From an uncultured Planctomycetota bacterium (GTDB taxonomy: Bacteria > Planctomycetota > Planctomycetia > Pirellulales > UBA1268): a stretch of 5,993 bases of DNA. A model generated the notes under the pieces. The model searched no databases. It was given only the letters and a program-made list of their open reading frames with translations, and was not told where the DNA came from. Positions 1 through 5,993 of the stretch are shown one piece after another. The translations under genes and the position numbers were made by a program. Positions within the stretch are counted from its first letter, which is position 1; each line of letters starts with the position of its first letter. The DNA lies in assembly GCA_905477565.1 (NCBI GenBank), contig CAJQGO010000307.1, forward strand, positions 1-5,993, given 5' to 3'.

Positions 1-68
1 AGATTGAAAAGTGAGCAGTAAAGATAAACTGATCAAAAAAGACGAATGCTCTTGGAAAGGGTTCAATA

Positions 69-377
69 ATGAATCAAGACGATGCGTATGAGGCGGCGGA
101 AAAGTTGAAAAATGATGGGAAACTGGATGAGGCAGTGGCTGCTCTCGAGGCAGTCGTTGCCGAAAACCCAGACTTTGCACTGGCGTATTCGGCTTTGGCG
201 GCTTGGTGTACTCGATTAGAGCGACATGAAAAAGCTGTCGAGCACGCAAGGCGTGTATGTGAACTCGAGCCAAATGAGCCGTTCAGTTACACGGCCCTGA
301 GTGTTGCATGTATGCGGGCGGGTAAAATAGAAGAGGCCGAGGAAGCGCTCGGCCGCTCACGTATGATGACAGGCTGA
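69..377 (+). CDS. Small tetratricopeptide-repeat (TPR) protein
   Basis: This is a 102-residue soluble protein with no signal peptide or membrane segment, so it is probably cytoplasmic. Nearly the whole chain is TPR helices. Repeat 1 spans about residues 5-36 (A-x-x-L-x-x-x-G-K-L-D-E-A pattern, ending ENPDF). Repeat 2 spans about 37-70 (ALAYSALAAW start, ending ELEPNE). Repeat 3 spans about 71-100 (PFSYTALSV start, then GKIEEAEEAL). Three TPRs form a small concave protein-binding scaffold, but the partner cannot be read from the sequence. The ATG at 69 is supported by a purine-rich GGAAAGGG at 54-61, seven bases upstream. The gene converges on the tRNA-Leu gene with a 33-base gap and has no obvious partner gene here. 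Short stand-alone TPR proteins with a similar ELEPN-PFSYT segment are recalled from Planctomycetota (unverified). The TPR call is firm; the function is unknown. Confidence 0.88.
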   Translation: MNQDDAYEAAEKLKNDGKLDEAVAALEAVVAENPDFALAYSALAAWCTRLERHEKAVEHARRVCELEPNEPFSYTALSVACMRAGKIEEAEEALGRSRMMTG

Positions 378-410
378 TTTGTGTTTGTCCGACTTGTCCC
401 TGCCGGTGAG
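378..410. other. Convergent gap between TPR gene and tRNA-Leu
   Basis: This 33-base gap separates the TPR stop codon from the 3' end of the tRNA. It contains TTGTCC twice, at 385-390 and 395-400, but no stem followed by a T-run on either strand. No intrinsic terminator is visible for either gene. Confidence 0.5.
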
Positions 411-492
<82 letters not shown>

Positions 493-504
493 ATTACGAA
501 AATA

Positions 505-513
505 ACTATACCA
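505..513 (-). promoter_or_regulatory. Possible extended -10 promoter of tRNA-Leu
   Basis: Reading the minus strand, TGG-TATAGT occurs just upstream of the tRNA. This is a TATAAT-like -10 box (505-510) preceded by a TGn extension (511-513). It lies 12 bases before the mature tRNA 5' end, so transcription would start around base 498 with a leader of about six nucleotides. No good -35 hexamer sits 16-18 bases further upstream, which is tolerated in extended -10 promoters. The AT-rich 493-569 region holds nothing else recognisable, and no terminator was found for the membrane protein gene that ends at 570. Confidence 0.4.
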
Positions 514-569
514 ATATTTAAGTGTAACTTTTTTCAGGATATGATTCTCACAATTTTTGCTTTTCGTTG

Positions 570-2117
570 TTACGGTACCGAATTGTTTTCCTCTAGGAAC
601 CGGTCAAGATTTCCAGAGCCAACTCCTCGTGGTGGCCAGGATGCCAAAAGCCATTGTCTCAAAATAGTGTTTGGTGCAAATTCCTGTGCAATGCCCTCGT
701 GGTTGAGTTGAGGGAATTCATGTGCAGTGCCCTTATTTTGGTGAATCACCTGAGTGAAATAAATGTCAAGTGTCTGGACCGATTTTGATTCTGGATGGCG
801 GCGGTTCCAGTCGGCAACAAGCCCTGCTGCAACGGACTCTCGTAACGGCTCTTGCCGTGTTTTTGGCAGTTCCCAAAAAATCTTATGCCAGCGATGGTTT
901 GGGAGTGACGAGAACCCGCCTGGCGGGCGAACTGCATTGAAGGGGCTGCCTTGTCGTAGCAAGTCAATAACACTCGTATCTTTTAAGGAAGCCTTTCCTG
1001 TAACCCATTGTTCCTGCGGACCAACTCGCCCAAAGACTCCCCACGGTTGTTCGAGTGTAAGTGCGTTCACGGCTATGGTAATCCAGCGAGGGCGTTTTTC
1101 ACCGTTTCCAGACACATTGTAGAAAAGAGCGAGCCCAGCTACGAAAAGAGAGACGATCACAACACAATTTAGTATTCCTTCGGCACATTGAAAGAATGGC
1201 CTGCGGTCTCCGCTGTGTTCGTGGCTTTCCATGTCTGGTTGTGTACGCTTCGTGTGCCATGGCATTAATGCTAGCCATGCTGTGATGCCAATGGGGGAAA
1301 ACAGGCCAACGCTTAGAGTTATCCAAATGCCAATATGGAAAACGATAAAGGAGAGAGCGATCAAGCGTCGTGCGGAACGATTTCCACAGAAAAGGAAAAG
1401 GAATGGCCCACCTATCTCAAGCAAGAGTGTTGATATTGTCAGGAAGCCGGTAGTTATTTTGGAAGCGTTAAGGAATTCGCCTACCCACGTTCCGTGATCG
1501 TGAACAGACAGTACATATCCAACGGCAGAACCATTGAGCCAATCGCCTTGTAGTTTGCTGATGCCCGCATACAAATACACAGCAAGTACTTGGGCGAGAA
1601 ACGCCGCTGACGCGAGGCTTCTGGTCGCGTACTTTGTTTTCTTCTGGAGAAGGCTGTCAATGGACAGCATCTCCCCGAGTGGTAGAAACATGCCCCAGTA
1701 CAAAAGGCAAGCCATCCAGAGGTCGCCAGCATTTGCTGCTGGTTCTGTACGTCTGAGAATACTGGTCCAGATGACCCATGCCATAAAACATGAGATGGAT
1801 GATAAGTAGCCAGCCATTAAGGAGAGGCCAGCAACGGCTTCAGCTGCAAGCATCGCACCTTGCCACCACAGGGCCTCATTCAGAAAATTCAGAGACCAAC
1901 AACCTGGTTCTAAATATTTTTGAAGAATGTCGGGAGGAAAAATTCCCTCTTGTGAAAAGAAGAGCCAGAAGTCACGGCTGCGAAGGAGTGCATCGGCAAC
2001 CATGACGAAGCCAGCTGCAATTCGAAACGCAGCGATGCTTTCTCTATCCAGCTGAGCCGCAGATCGGACATTTGCGAACAAACGTGCGATCCCGAAAGGT
2101 AGGGAGGAGGAGGCCAT
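570..2117 (-). CDS. HTTM-domain (vitamin K carboxylase-like) membrane protein
   Basis: This is a 515-residue integral membrane protein. Hydrophobic segments lie near residues 28-46, 84-105, 108-121, 131-150, 166-186, 221-245, 251-287 and 314-334. A soluble C-terminal part of about 180 residues follows. The N-terminal pattern (ESIAAFRIAAG near 26-36), the segment YLYAGISKLQGDWLNG (181-196) and the C-terminal TLEQPWGVFGRVGP block (354-367) fit the HTTM family, the bacterial relatives of gamma-glutamyl carboxylase. Lys188 sits in an AG-x-x-KL-x-x-DW-x-x-G context that matches the catalytic-base region of human GGCX. The family is established, but most bacterial members have no known substrate, so carboxylase activity is not claimed. 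The ATG at 2117 directly precedes the family N-terminus; no clear ribosome binding site is visible, and no ATG, GTG or TTG lies upstream before the in-frame stop. It is divergent from lpd, and the downstream tRNA appears to have its own promoter. Confidence 0.85.
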   Translation of the reverse strand: MASSSLPFGIARLFANVRSAAQLDRESIAAFRIAAGFVMVADALLRSRDFWLFFSQEGIFPPDILQKYLEPGCWSLNFLNEALWWQGAMLAAEAVAGLSLMAGYLSSISCFMAWVIWTSILRRTEPAANAGDLWMACLLYWGMFLPLGEMLSIDSLLQKKTKYATRSLASAAFLAQVLAVYLYAGISKLQGDWLNGSAVGYVLSVHDHGTWVGEFLNASKITTGFLTISTLLLEIGGPFLFLFCGNRSARRLIALSFIVFHIGIWITLSVGLFSPIGITAWLALMPWHTKRTQPDMESHEHSGDRRPFFQCAEGILNCVVIVSLFVAGLALFYNVSGNGEKRPRWITIAVNALTLEQPWGVFGRVGPQEQWVTGKASLKDTSVIDLLRQGSPFNAVRPPGGFSSLPNHRWHKIFWELPKTRQEPLRESVAAGLVADWNRRHPESKSVQTLDIYFTQVIHQNKGTAHEFPQLNHEGIAQEFAPNTILRQWLLASWPPRGVGSGNLDRFLEENNSVP

Positions 2118-2253
2118 TACATCGGTTGTTTCGAGTGGATTCTTGTATGAAATAGATATCGAAACTACAACAAGTTACCTGCTCAAGGCGATTCCAGCTT
2201 CTGCAGGCCAGTTTGAGAGAGATAGAAGTACACGTTTTTTAGGAGAGTATTTC
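2118..2253. promoter_or_regulatory. Divergent intergenic region (HTTM gene / lpd)
   Basis: These 136 bases separate the divergent HTTM and lpd genes, so they should contain both promoters. I found no convincing -35/-10 pair on either strand. The best plus-strand pairing, TTGTTT at 2126-2131 with TATGAA at 2146-2151, has only a 14-base spacer. The lpd frame stays open from a TTG at 2143, but the 37 residues it would add resemble no E3 N-terminus, so this stretch is taken as non-coding. Confidence 0.5.
2241..2245 (+). promoter_or_regulatory. Ribosome binding site fixing the lpd start
   Basis: AGGAG lies eight bases before the ATG at 2254. That ATG is immediately followed by the family-typical beta strand and GGGPGG dinucleotide-binding loop. 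The site therefore supports 2254 as the start over the upstream TTG at 2143. Confidence 0.75.
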
Positions 2254-3675
2254 ATGCATGCACCGCTTGTGGTGCTGGGCGGAGGCCCTGGTGGCTACGC
2301 TGCAGCCTTTATGGCCGCGGACCTTGGTATGGAAGTTACGCTTGTCGAAAAAGACACGCGGCTTGGTGGTACCTGTTTGCTACGAGGGTGTATTCCATCA
2401 AAGGCACTCTTACACGTTGGTCGTGTTGTTGCCGAAGCTCGTGAAATGCAGGACTGGGGCGTGCACTTTCCAGCACCAAAAATTGATATTGATGCTGTCA
2501 GGAGTCGTAAGGAAAAAGTGATCGGTGCCTTGACGGGAGGTCTGGCACAGCTCGCCAAAAGACGAAATGTAGAAGTCGTGCAGGGGCAGGCAATCTTCAC
2601 CGCTTCCAACACGATTGAGGTCGTACAAAAAGATGCAGGCAGTCAAACACTCACGTTTGATCATTGTATTTTAGCCAGTGGATCTCGGCCTGCTCGGATT
2701 CCGGCATTTGATATCGGTAGCCCTCGCGTGATGGATTCTACTGCAGCTCTTCAGCTTGAGGATGTGCCTGATTCACTACTGGTGATCGGTGGTGGTTATA
2801 TCGGCTTGGAAATGGGTACCGTATACGCGGAACTTGGCTCTCGAGTCTCAGTAGTCGAACTTACGGACGGTCTCCTGCCTGGAGCAGATCCTGACCTTGT
2901 CAAACCACTCCACAAAAGGCTCAAGGGGCTCTTCGAAGCCATTCGTTTGAATACAAAGGTTGTCGGGCTAAAGGATATCGGTAACGGAGTTGAGGTTTCT
3001 TTCGAGGGGCCAGATGGCGAGACTACCGAGACATTTTCCAGAGTGCTCGTGGCTGTTGGGCGACGGCCCAATTCTGATGGCTTGGGTTTGGAGAACACCA
3101 ATGTTGTTGTTGACCCAAAGGGTTTTGTTGAAGTGGACAAGCAGCAACGCACGGGCGACGCTCACATCTTTGCAATTGGTGATGTGTGTGGGGAGCCAAT
3201 GCTGGCGCACCGAGCAAGCCACCAGGGAAAGGTGGCCGTTGAGTCACTCCATGGCGAACCAGCGCTGTTTGACCCACGGGCAATACCAGCAGTTGTCTTT
3301 ACCGACCCTGAGATTGCATGGGCGGGTTTGACTGAGCGGGAAGCCGAATTGTCTGGGCGTGAAGTAGAGATCAGCCGATACCCGTGGGCCGCGAGTGGCC
3401 GTGCACACGCACTTGGGCGAATAGAGGGTATGACGAAAATACTCGTCGATCCCGAAACAGAGCAGGTGCTTGGTGTCGGTATAGTGGGCTCTGGCGCGGG
3501 GGAGCTTATTGCTGAAGGAGCTCTTGCTATCGAAATGGGCTGCACCGCTCGAGACCTCTCAGAAACTATTCATCCACACCCCACGTTAGGGGAAACGGTG
3601 GCCTTTTCTGCTGAAAATTACTTCGGATTTGCAACCGAAATTTTCCGTCCGCGTACGGCTTCCACAGCACGCTAA
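2254..3675 (+). CDS. lpd: Dihydrolipoyl dehydrogenase (E3)
   Basis: This cytoplasmic flavoenzyme reoxidises E2-bound dihydrolipoamide, passing electrons through a disulfide and FAD to NAD+. From the ATG at 2254 it is 473 residues, the usual E3 length, with no N-terminal lipoyl domain. Visible elements in order are: the FAD-binding GxGxxG at G9-G11-G14; the redox disulfide C41-x4-C46 in GGTCLLRGCIPSK; the NAD-binding GxGxxG at G179-G181-G184 followed by an acidic residue (VVE, E202); the second FAD motif IFAIGD at 305-310; and the C-terminal dimerisation domain carrying HPHPTLGE, with catalytic His442 and Glu447 five residues apart. All key residues are present. It lies 105 bases upstream of aceE on the same strand, so its main role is probably in the pyruvate dehydrogenase complex, though E3 is often shared with other 2-oxoacid dehydrogenases and the glycine cleavage system. 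Confidence 0.96.
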   Translation: MHAPLVVLGGGPGGYAAAFMAADLGMEVTLVEKDTRLGGTCLLRGCIPSKALLHVGRVVAEAREMQDWGVHFPAPKIDIDAVRSRKEKVIGALTGGLAQLAKRRNVEVVQGQAIFTASNTIEVVQKDAGSQTLTFDHCILASGSRPARIPAFDIGSPRVMDSTAALQLEDVPDSLLVIGGGYIGLEMGTVYAELGSRVSVVELTDGLLPGADPDLVKPLHKRLKGLFEAIRLNTKVVGLKDIGNGVEVSFEGPDGETTETFSRVLVAVGRRPNSDGLGLENTNVVVDPKGFVEVDKQQRTGDAHIFAIGDVCGEPMLAHRASHQGKVAVESLHGEPALFDPRAIPAVVFTDPEIAWAGLTEREAELSGREVEISRYPWAASGRAHALGRIEGMTKILVDPETEQVLGVGIVGSGAGELIAEGALAIEMGCTARDLSETIHPHPTLGETVAFSAENYFGFATEIFRPRTASTAR

Positions 3676-3693
3676 AAGGATTCTGCGGTGTTT

Positions 3694-3722
3694 GGGTCTC
3701 TCATCCGGATCCGGGTAGACCT
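3694..3722 (+). other. Imperfect hairpin in the lpd-aceE spacer
   Basis: GGGTCT (3694-3699) can pair with AGACCT (3717-3722), giving five Watson-Crick pairs plus one G-U. The perfect palindrome CCGGATCCGG (3705-3714) lies in the loop and can form a small inner stem. The following bases, TTACGCC, are not a U-tract. A processing or stability element is possible; no function is shown. Confidence 0.3.
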
Positions 3723-3770
3723 TTACGCCGGCGGAAACCTTCGTGATAATGGGAAAAAATCATTCATGTT

Positions 3771-3774
3771 GGAG
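3771..3774 (+). promoter_or_regulatory. aceE: Ribosome binding site favouring the aceE start at 3781
   Basis: GGAG lies six bases before the ATG at 3781, a good Shine-Dalgarno arrangement. The in-frame ATG at 3766 has only a distant GGGA. The GTG at 3688 has AAAGGA seven bases upstream and cannot be fully excluded. The in-frame ATG at 3892 has GGAGG at 3877-3881, ten bases upstream, and would give a shorter protein. Confidence 0.55.
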
Positions 3775-3780
3775 AAATCA

Positions 3781-5993
3781 ATGGCCAGTTCCGAGTTGGA
3801 TCAGTCCCGCGGTGAATCAAATGGTGTCGGGGCGGTTAACGCCGGAATGGCTACAGGAGGTGGAGCGTTACCTCGTGGAGGCCATACTCAGATGTCAATT
3901 GGGCAAGCCAGTGGTTCTGCGGGTGGCCAGCCAAAACATTCCGATGGTGTCGCAGTTGTAGATGCTGATCCGACTGAAACTCAGGAGTGGCTTGATTCTC
4001 TCCGCTATGTGCTGGAGAGCAGGGGGGTTGATCGCGCCACCTATTTGCTGCATGCCATTGAGCAAGAGGCGTATCGCCTGGGTGTGCAGATTCCTTTTGT
4101 TGTGACCACTCCGTATATCAATACCATTCCAACTGATCGGCAGCCAGCGTTTCCCGGCAACCGTGAATTAGAGCGACGAATCAAAAGTATTATTCGTTGG
4201 AACGCCATGGCAATGGTGGTTCGAGCGAATCGTGAGGACAAGAGTATTGGGGGGCATATTTCAACGTATGCCTCAGCAGCAACGCTGTATGAAGTTGCCT
4301 TGAATCACTTTATTCGTGGTCGTAGCGACGACTATTCTGGTGACCAGGTGTATTTTCAGGGGCACGCCTCTCCAGGTATCTATTCGCGTGCTTTTCTTGA
4401 AGGTCGTCTTACTGAAAAGCATCTCGAGAATTTCCGTCGTGAACTCGCAGAGGGAGGAGGGCTCTCGAGTTACCCTCACCCATGGTTGATGCCAAACTTC
4501 TGGGAATTTCCCACGGTTTCGATGGGCCTCGGCCCGATTATGGCGATCTATCAGGCTCGGTTTAATAAATACCTTCAAGATCGTGGTATCAAGGACACAA
4601 GTCGTCAGCGGGTTTGGTGTTTCATTGGTGATGGTGAGTGCGACGAACCTGAAACACTTGGTGCGATTTCGCTCGCGTCCCGTGAAGGCCTCGATAATCT
4701 TGTTTTTGTTATTAATTGCAATCTTCAGCGTCTGGACGGGCCTGTTCGCGGGAATGGAAAGATTATTCAAGAACTGGAAGGTGTTTTCCGTGGTGCTGGC
4801 TGGAACGTAATCAAAGTAATTTGGGGCGAGGAATGGGATGCACTTCTGGCGAAAGATGAGCAGGGACTCCTTCTCAAACGCATGAATGAAGTTGTTGATG
4901 GGCAGTACCAGAAGTACGTCGTTATGCCTGGAAGTTATATTCGAGAGCACTTCTTTGGGGATGAGCCGGAACTTGCTGAGATGGTTTCTCACCTTTCTGA
5001 TGAAAAGTTGAAAAAACTCCGCCGCGGAGGACACGACCCTGAGAAGGTCTATGCAGCGTTTCACAAAGCTGTTCATGAGCGGGATATGCCAAATCGACCT
5101 ACGGTTGTGATTGCAAAAACAATTAAGGGATATGGTCTTGGCGAGGTTGGTGAGGGACGAAATGTCACACATCAACAGAAAAAGTTGAATGAGGAAGAAT
5201 TGCGAGCCTTCCGCTCACGGTTCGGCATACCAATCTCAGACGAAGAGGTTGCAAAAGCACCGTTTTACAAGCCGGCAGAGGATTCGCCGGAAATGAAGTA
5301 TCTCAGAGAACGCCGTGAGGCCCTCGGAGGGTATGTTCCAACTCGTCCTGAAAAGTCTCCACGTCTTAAAACTCCAAATCTTGAAGAGTATCGGCCATTC
5401 ATTGAAAAGAGTTCTGGTCGTGAGGTGTCGACGACCACAGGTGCGGTGACGCTTATGGCCTCGCTACTCAAAGACAAAACGGTTGGCAAATATATCGTGC
5501 CAATTGTGCCTGACGAATCACGGACCTTCGGCATGGACCCCTTGTTTAAGCAGTGCGGCATCTATGCACATACGGGACAGCTTTATGAGCCGGTTGATTC
5601 GGATCAATTGCTGTACTACAGGGAGGCCAAAGACGGTCAGATTCTTGAAGAGGGAATCACTGAAGCGGGAAGCATGTCGAGTTTCGTTGCCGCTGGAACG
5701 AGCTATTCAAGTCATGGCGTCCCGATGATTCCGATGTTCATCTACTATTCAATGTTTGGTTTTCAGCGAATTGGCGACCTGATCTGGGCCGCATGCGATA
5801 TGAGAGCTCGGGGTTTCATGTTCGGTGGAACAGCTGGTCGCACGACGCTGAACGGTGAGGGCCTGCAGCATCAAGATGGCCATAGTCATCTGTTCGCAAT
5901 GGCTTACCCAACAGTTCGGGCTTATGACCCTGCTTATGTGTACGAGGTCGCTGTGATCATGCTTGAGGGCATGGATCGCATGTTTGCGAAAGG
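3781..5993 (+). CDS. aceE: Pyruvate dehydrogenase E1, homodimeric type (3' end outside window)
   Basis: E1 of the pyruvate dehydrogenase complex decarboxylates pyruvate on thiamine diphosphate and reductively acetylates the lipoyl groups of E2. The frame is open from 3781 to the window edge, giving 737 residues; the E. coli enzyme has 887, so roughly 200 are missing. Similarity to E. coli AceE begins at DADPTETQEW (residues 61-70) and is dense after that. Visible features are: substrate and cofactor histidines H159 (GGHIS) and H195 (QGHASPG); the thiamine diphosphate motif from GDG (283-285) to NCN (312-314) with LQRLDGPV; RGGHDP near 418; H464 in GRNVTHQ, matching the mobile-loop His407 of E. 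coli; and the second-domain blocks DESRTFGM, YYSMFGFQRIGDL and TTLNGEGLQHQDGHSH. Residues 1-60 are glycine/serine-rich and lack the fold, an unusually long leader. Following lpd, it points to an E2 gene beyond the edge. Confidence 0.95.
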   Translation, partial: MASSELDQSRGESNGVGAVNAGMATGGGALPRGGHTQMSIGQASGSAGGQPKHSDGVAVVDADPTETQEWLDSLRYVLESRGVDRATYLLHAIEQEAYRLGVQIPFVVTTPYINTIPTDRQPAFPGNRELERRIKSIIRWNAMAMVVRANREDKSIGGHISTYASAATLYEVALNHFIRGRSDDYSGDQVYFQGHASPGIYSRAFLEGRLTEKHLENFRRELAEGGGLSSYPHPWLMPNFWEFPTVSMGLGPIMAIYQARFNKYLQDRGIKDTSRQRVWCFIGDGECDEPETLGAISLASREGLDNLVFVINCNLQRLDGPVRGNGKIIQELEGVFRGAGWNVIKVIWGEEWDALLAKDEQGLLLKRMNEVVDGQYQKYVVMPGSYIREHFFGDEPELAEMVSHLSDEKLKKLRRGGHDPEKVYAAFHKAVHERDMPNRPTVVIAKTIKGYGLGEVGEGRNVTHQQKKLNEEELRAFRSRFGIPISDEEVAKAPFYKPAEDSPEMKYLRERREALGGYVPTRPEKSPRLKTPNLEEYRPFIEKSSGREVSTTTGAVTLMASLLKDKTVGKYIVPIVPDESRTFGMDPLFKQCGIYAHTGQLYEPVDSDQLLYYREAKDGQILEEGITEAGSMSSFVAAGTSYSSHGVPMIPMFIYYSMFGFQRIGDLIWAACDMRARGFMFGGTAGRTTLNGEGLQHQDGHSHLFAMAYPTVRAYDPAYVYEVAVIMLEGMDRMFAK

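Larger units (their letters stand above)
3676..3780 (+). other. lpd-aceE spacer
   Basis: These 105 bases lie between the lpd stop and the chosen aceE start. They contain an imperfect hairpin at 3694-3722, the palindrome CGCCGGCG at 3726-3733 and the aceE ribosome binding site. No T-run follows the hairpin, so there is no evidence for a terminator. This fits a single lpd-aceE transcript. The aceE frame is open across the whole spacer, which leaves room for earlier starts at GTG 3688 and ATG 3766. Confidence 0.5.

Noticed and set aside
1..68. Tail of an upstream gene (frame 1 open to TAA at 19-21) or a promoter around TTGAAA at 4-9
   Set aside because: Six codons are too few to identify a gene, and no -10 box lies at a standard distance from TTGAAA.
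763..2005. Several plus-strand ORFs of 71-119 codons opposite the HTTM gene
   Set aside because: They lie antisense to a well-supported membrane protein and have no recognisable domains.
2143..2253. 37-residue N-terminal extension of lpd from a TTG
   Set aside because: The ATG at 2254 has a good AGGAG and begins exactly at the conserved E3 N-terminus; the extension resembles no E3 or lipoyl domain.
2295..3545. Plus- and minus-strand ORFs overlapping lpd
   Set aside because: They are shadows of a complete E3 gene with all catalytic motifs in one frame.
3676..3780. Possible stop-codon readthrough fusion of lpd and aceE, because the frame after the lpd TAA stays open into aceE
   Set aside because: 35 sense codons in a row are expected by chance about one time in five, and aceE has its own ribosome binding site.
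3855..3861. Perfect Shine-Dalgarno-like AGGAGGT inside the aceE leader
   Set aside because: No start codon lies at a usable distance in any frame; it arises from consecutive glycine codons.
4273..5175. 300-codon minus-strand ORF
   Set aside because: It is antisense to the AceE core, whose strong family similarity continues unbroken over the same span; the translation has no recognisable domain.

Overview
The window is ordinary bacterial chromosome, roughly half G+C by eye, with densely packed genes on both strands. From left to right it holds: a 102-residue TPR protein (+); a tRNA-Leu gene with anticodon UAG (-) facing it; a 515-residue multi-pass membrane protein of the HTTM / vitamin-K-dependent-carboxylase-like family (-); and, diverging from that, a pyruvate dehydrogenase cluster (+) made of dihydrolipoyl dehydrogenase (E3, lpd) followed by the homodimeric-type pyruvate dehydrogenase E1 (aceE), which runs off the right edge. 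No stretch longer than about 140 bases lacks a gene.

The organism cannot be fixed from this sequence alone. An AceE-type single-chain E1, a class II tRNA-Leu without an encoded CCA end, an HTTM protein, a short stand-alone TPR protein and an E3 with a CLLRGCIPSK active-site segment together recall Planctomycetota (Pirellulales-like). This rests on remembered family resemblance, not a search. Other Gram-negative lineages with an AceE-type E1 remain possible.

The functional core is the right half. E1 decarboxylates pyruvate with thiamine diphosphate and passes the acetyl group to E2-bound lipoate. E3 reoxidises the dihydrolipoate with FAD and NAD+. The E2 gene (aceF) is not in the window and would be expected downstream of aceE. 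E3 and E1 are separated by 105 bases containing a short hairpin and a clear ribosome binding site, so co-transcription is likely but not proven.

No mobile element, CRISPR array, phage gene or clearly undescribed system is visible. The points most worth checking are a glycine/serine-rich extension of about 60 residues ahead of the AceE fold, with several competing start codons, and a lysine motif in the HTTM protein that lines up with the catalytic base of vitamin K carboxylase.
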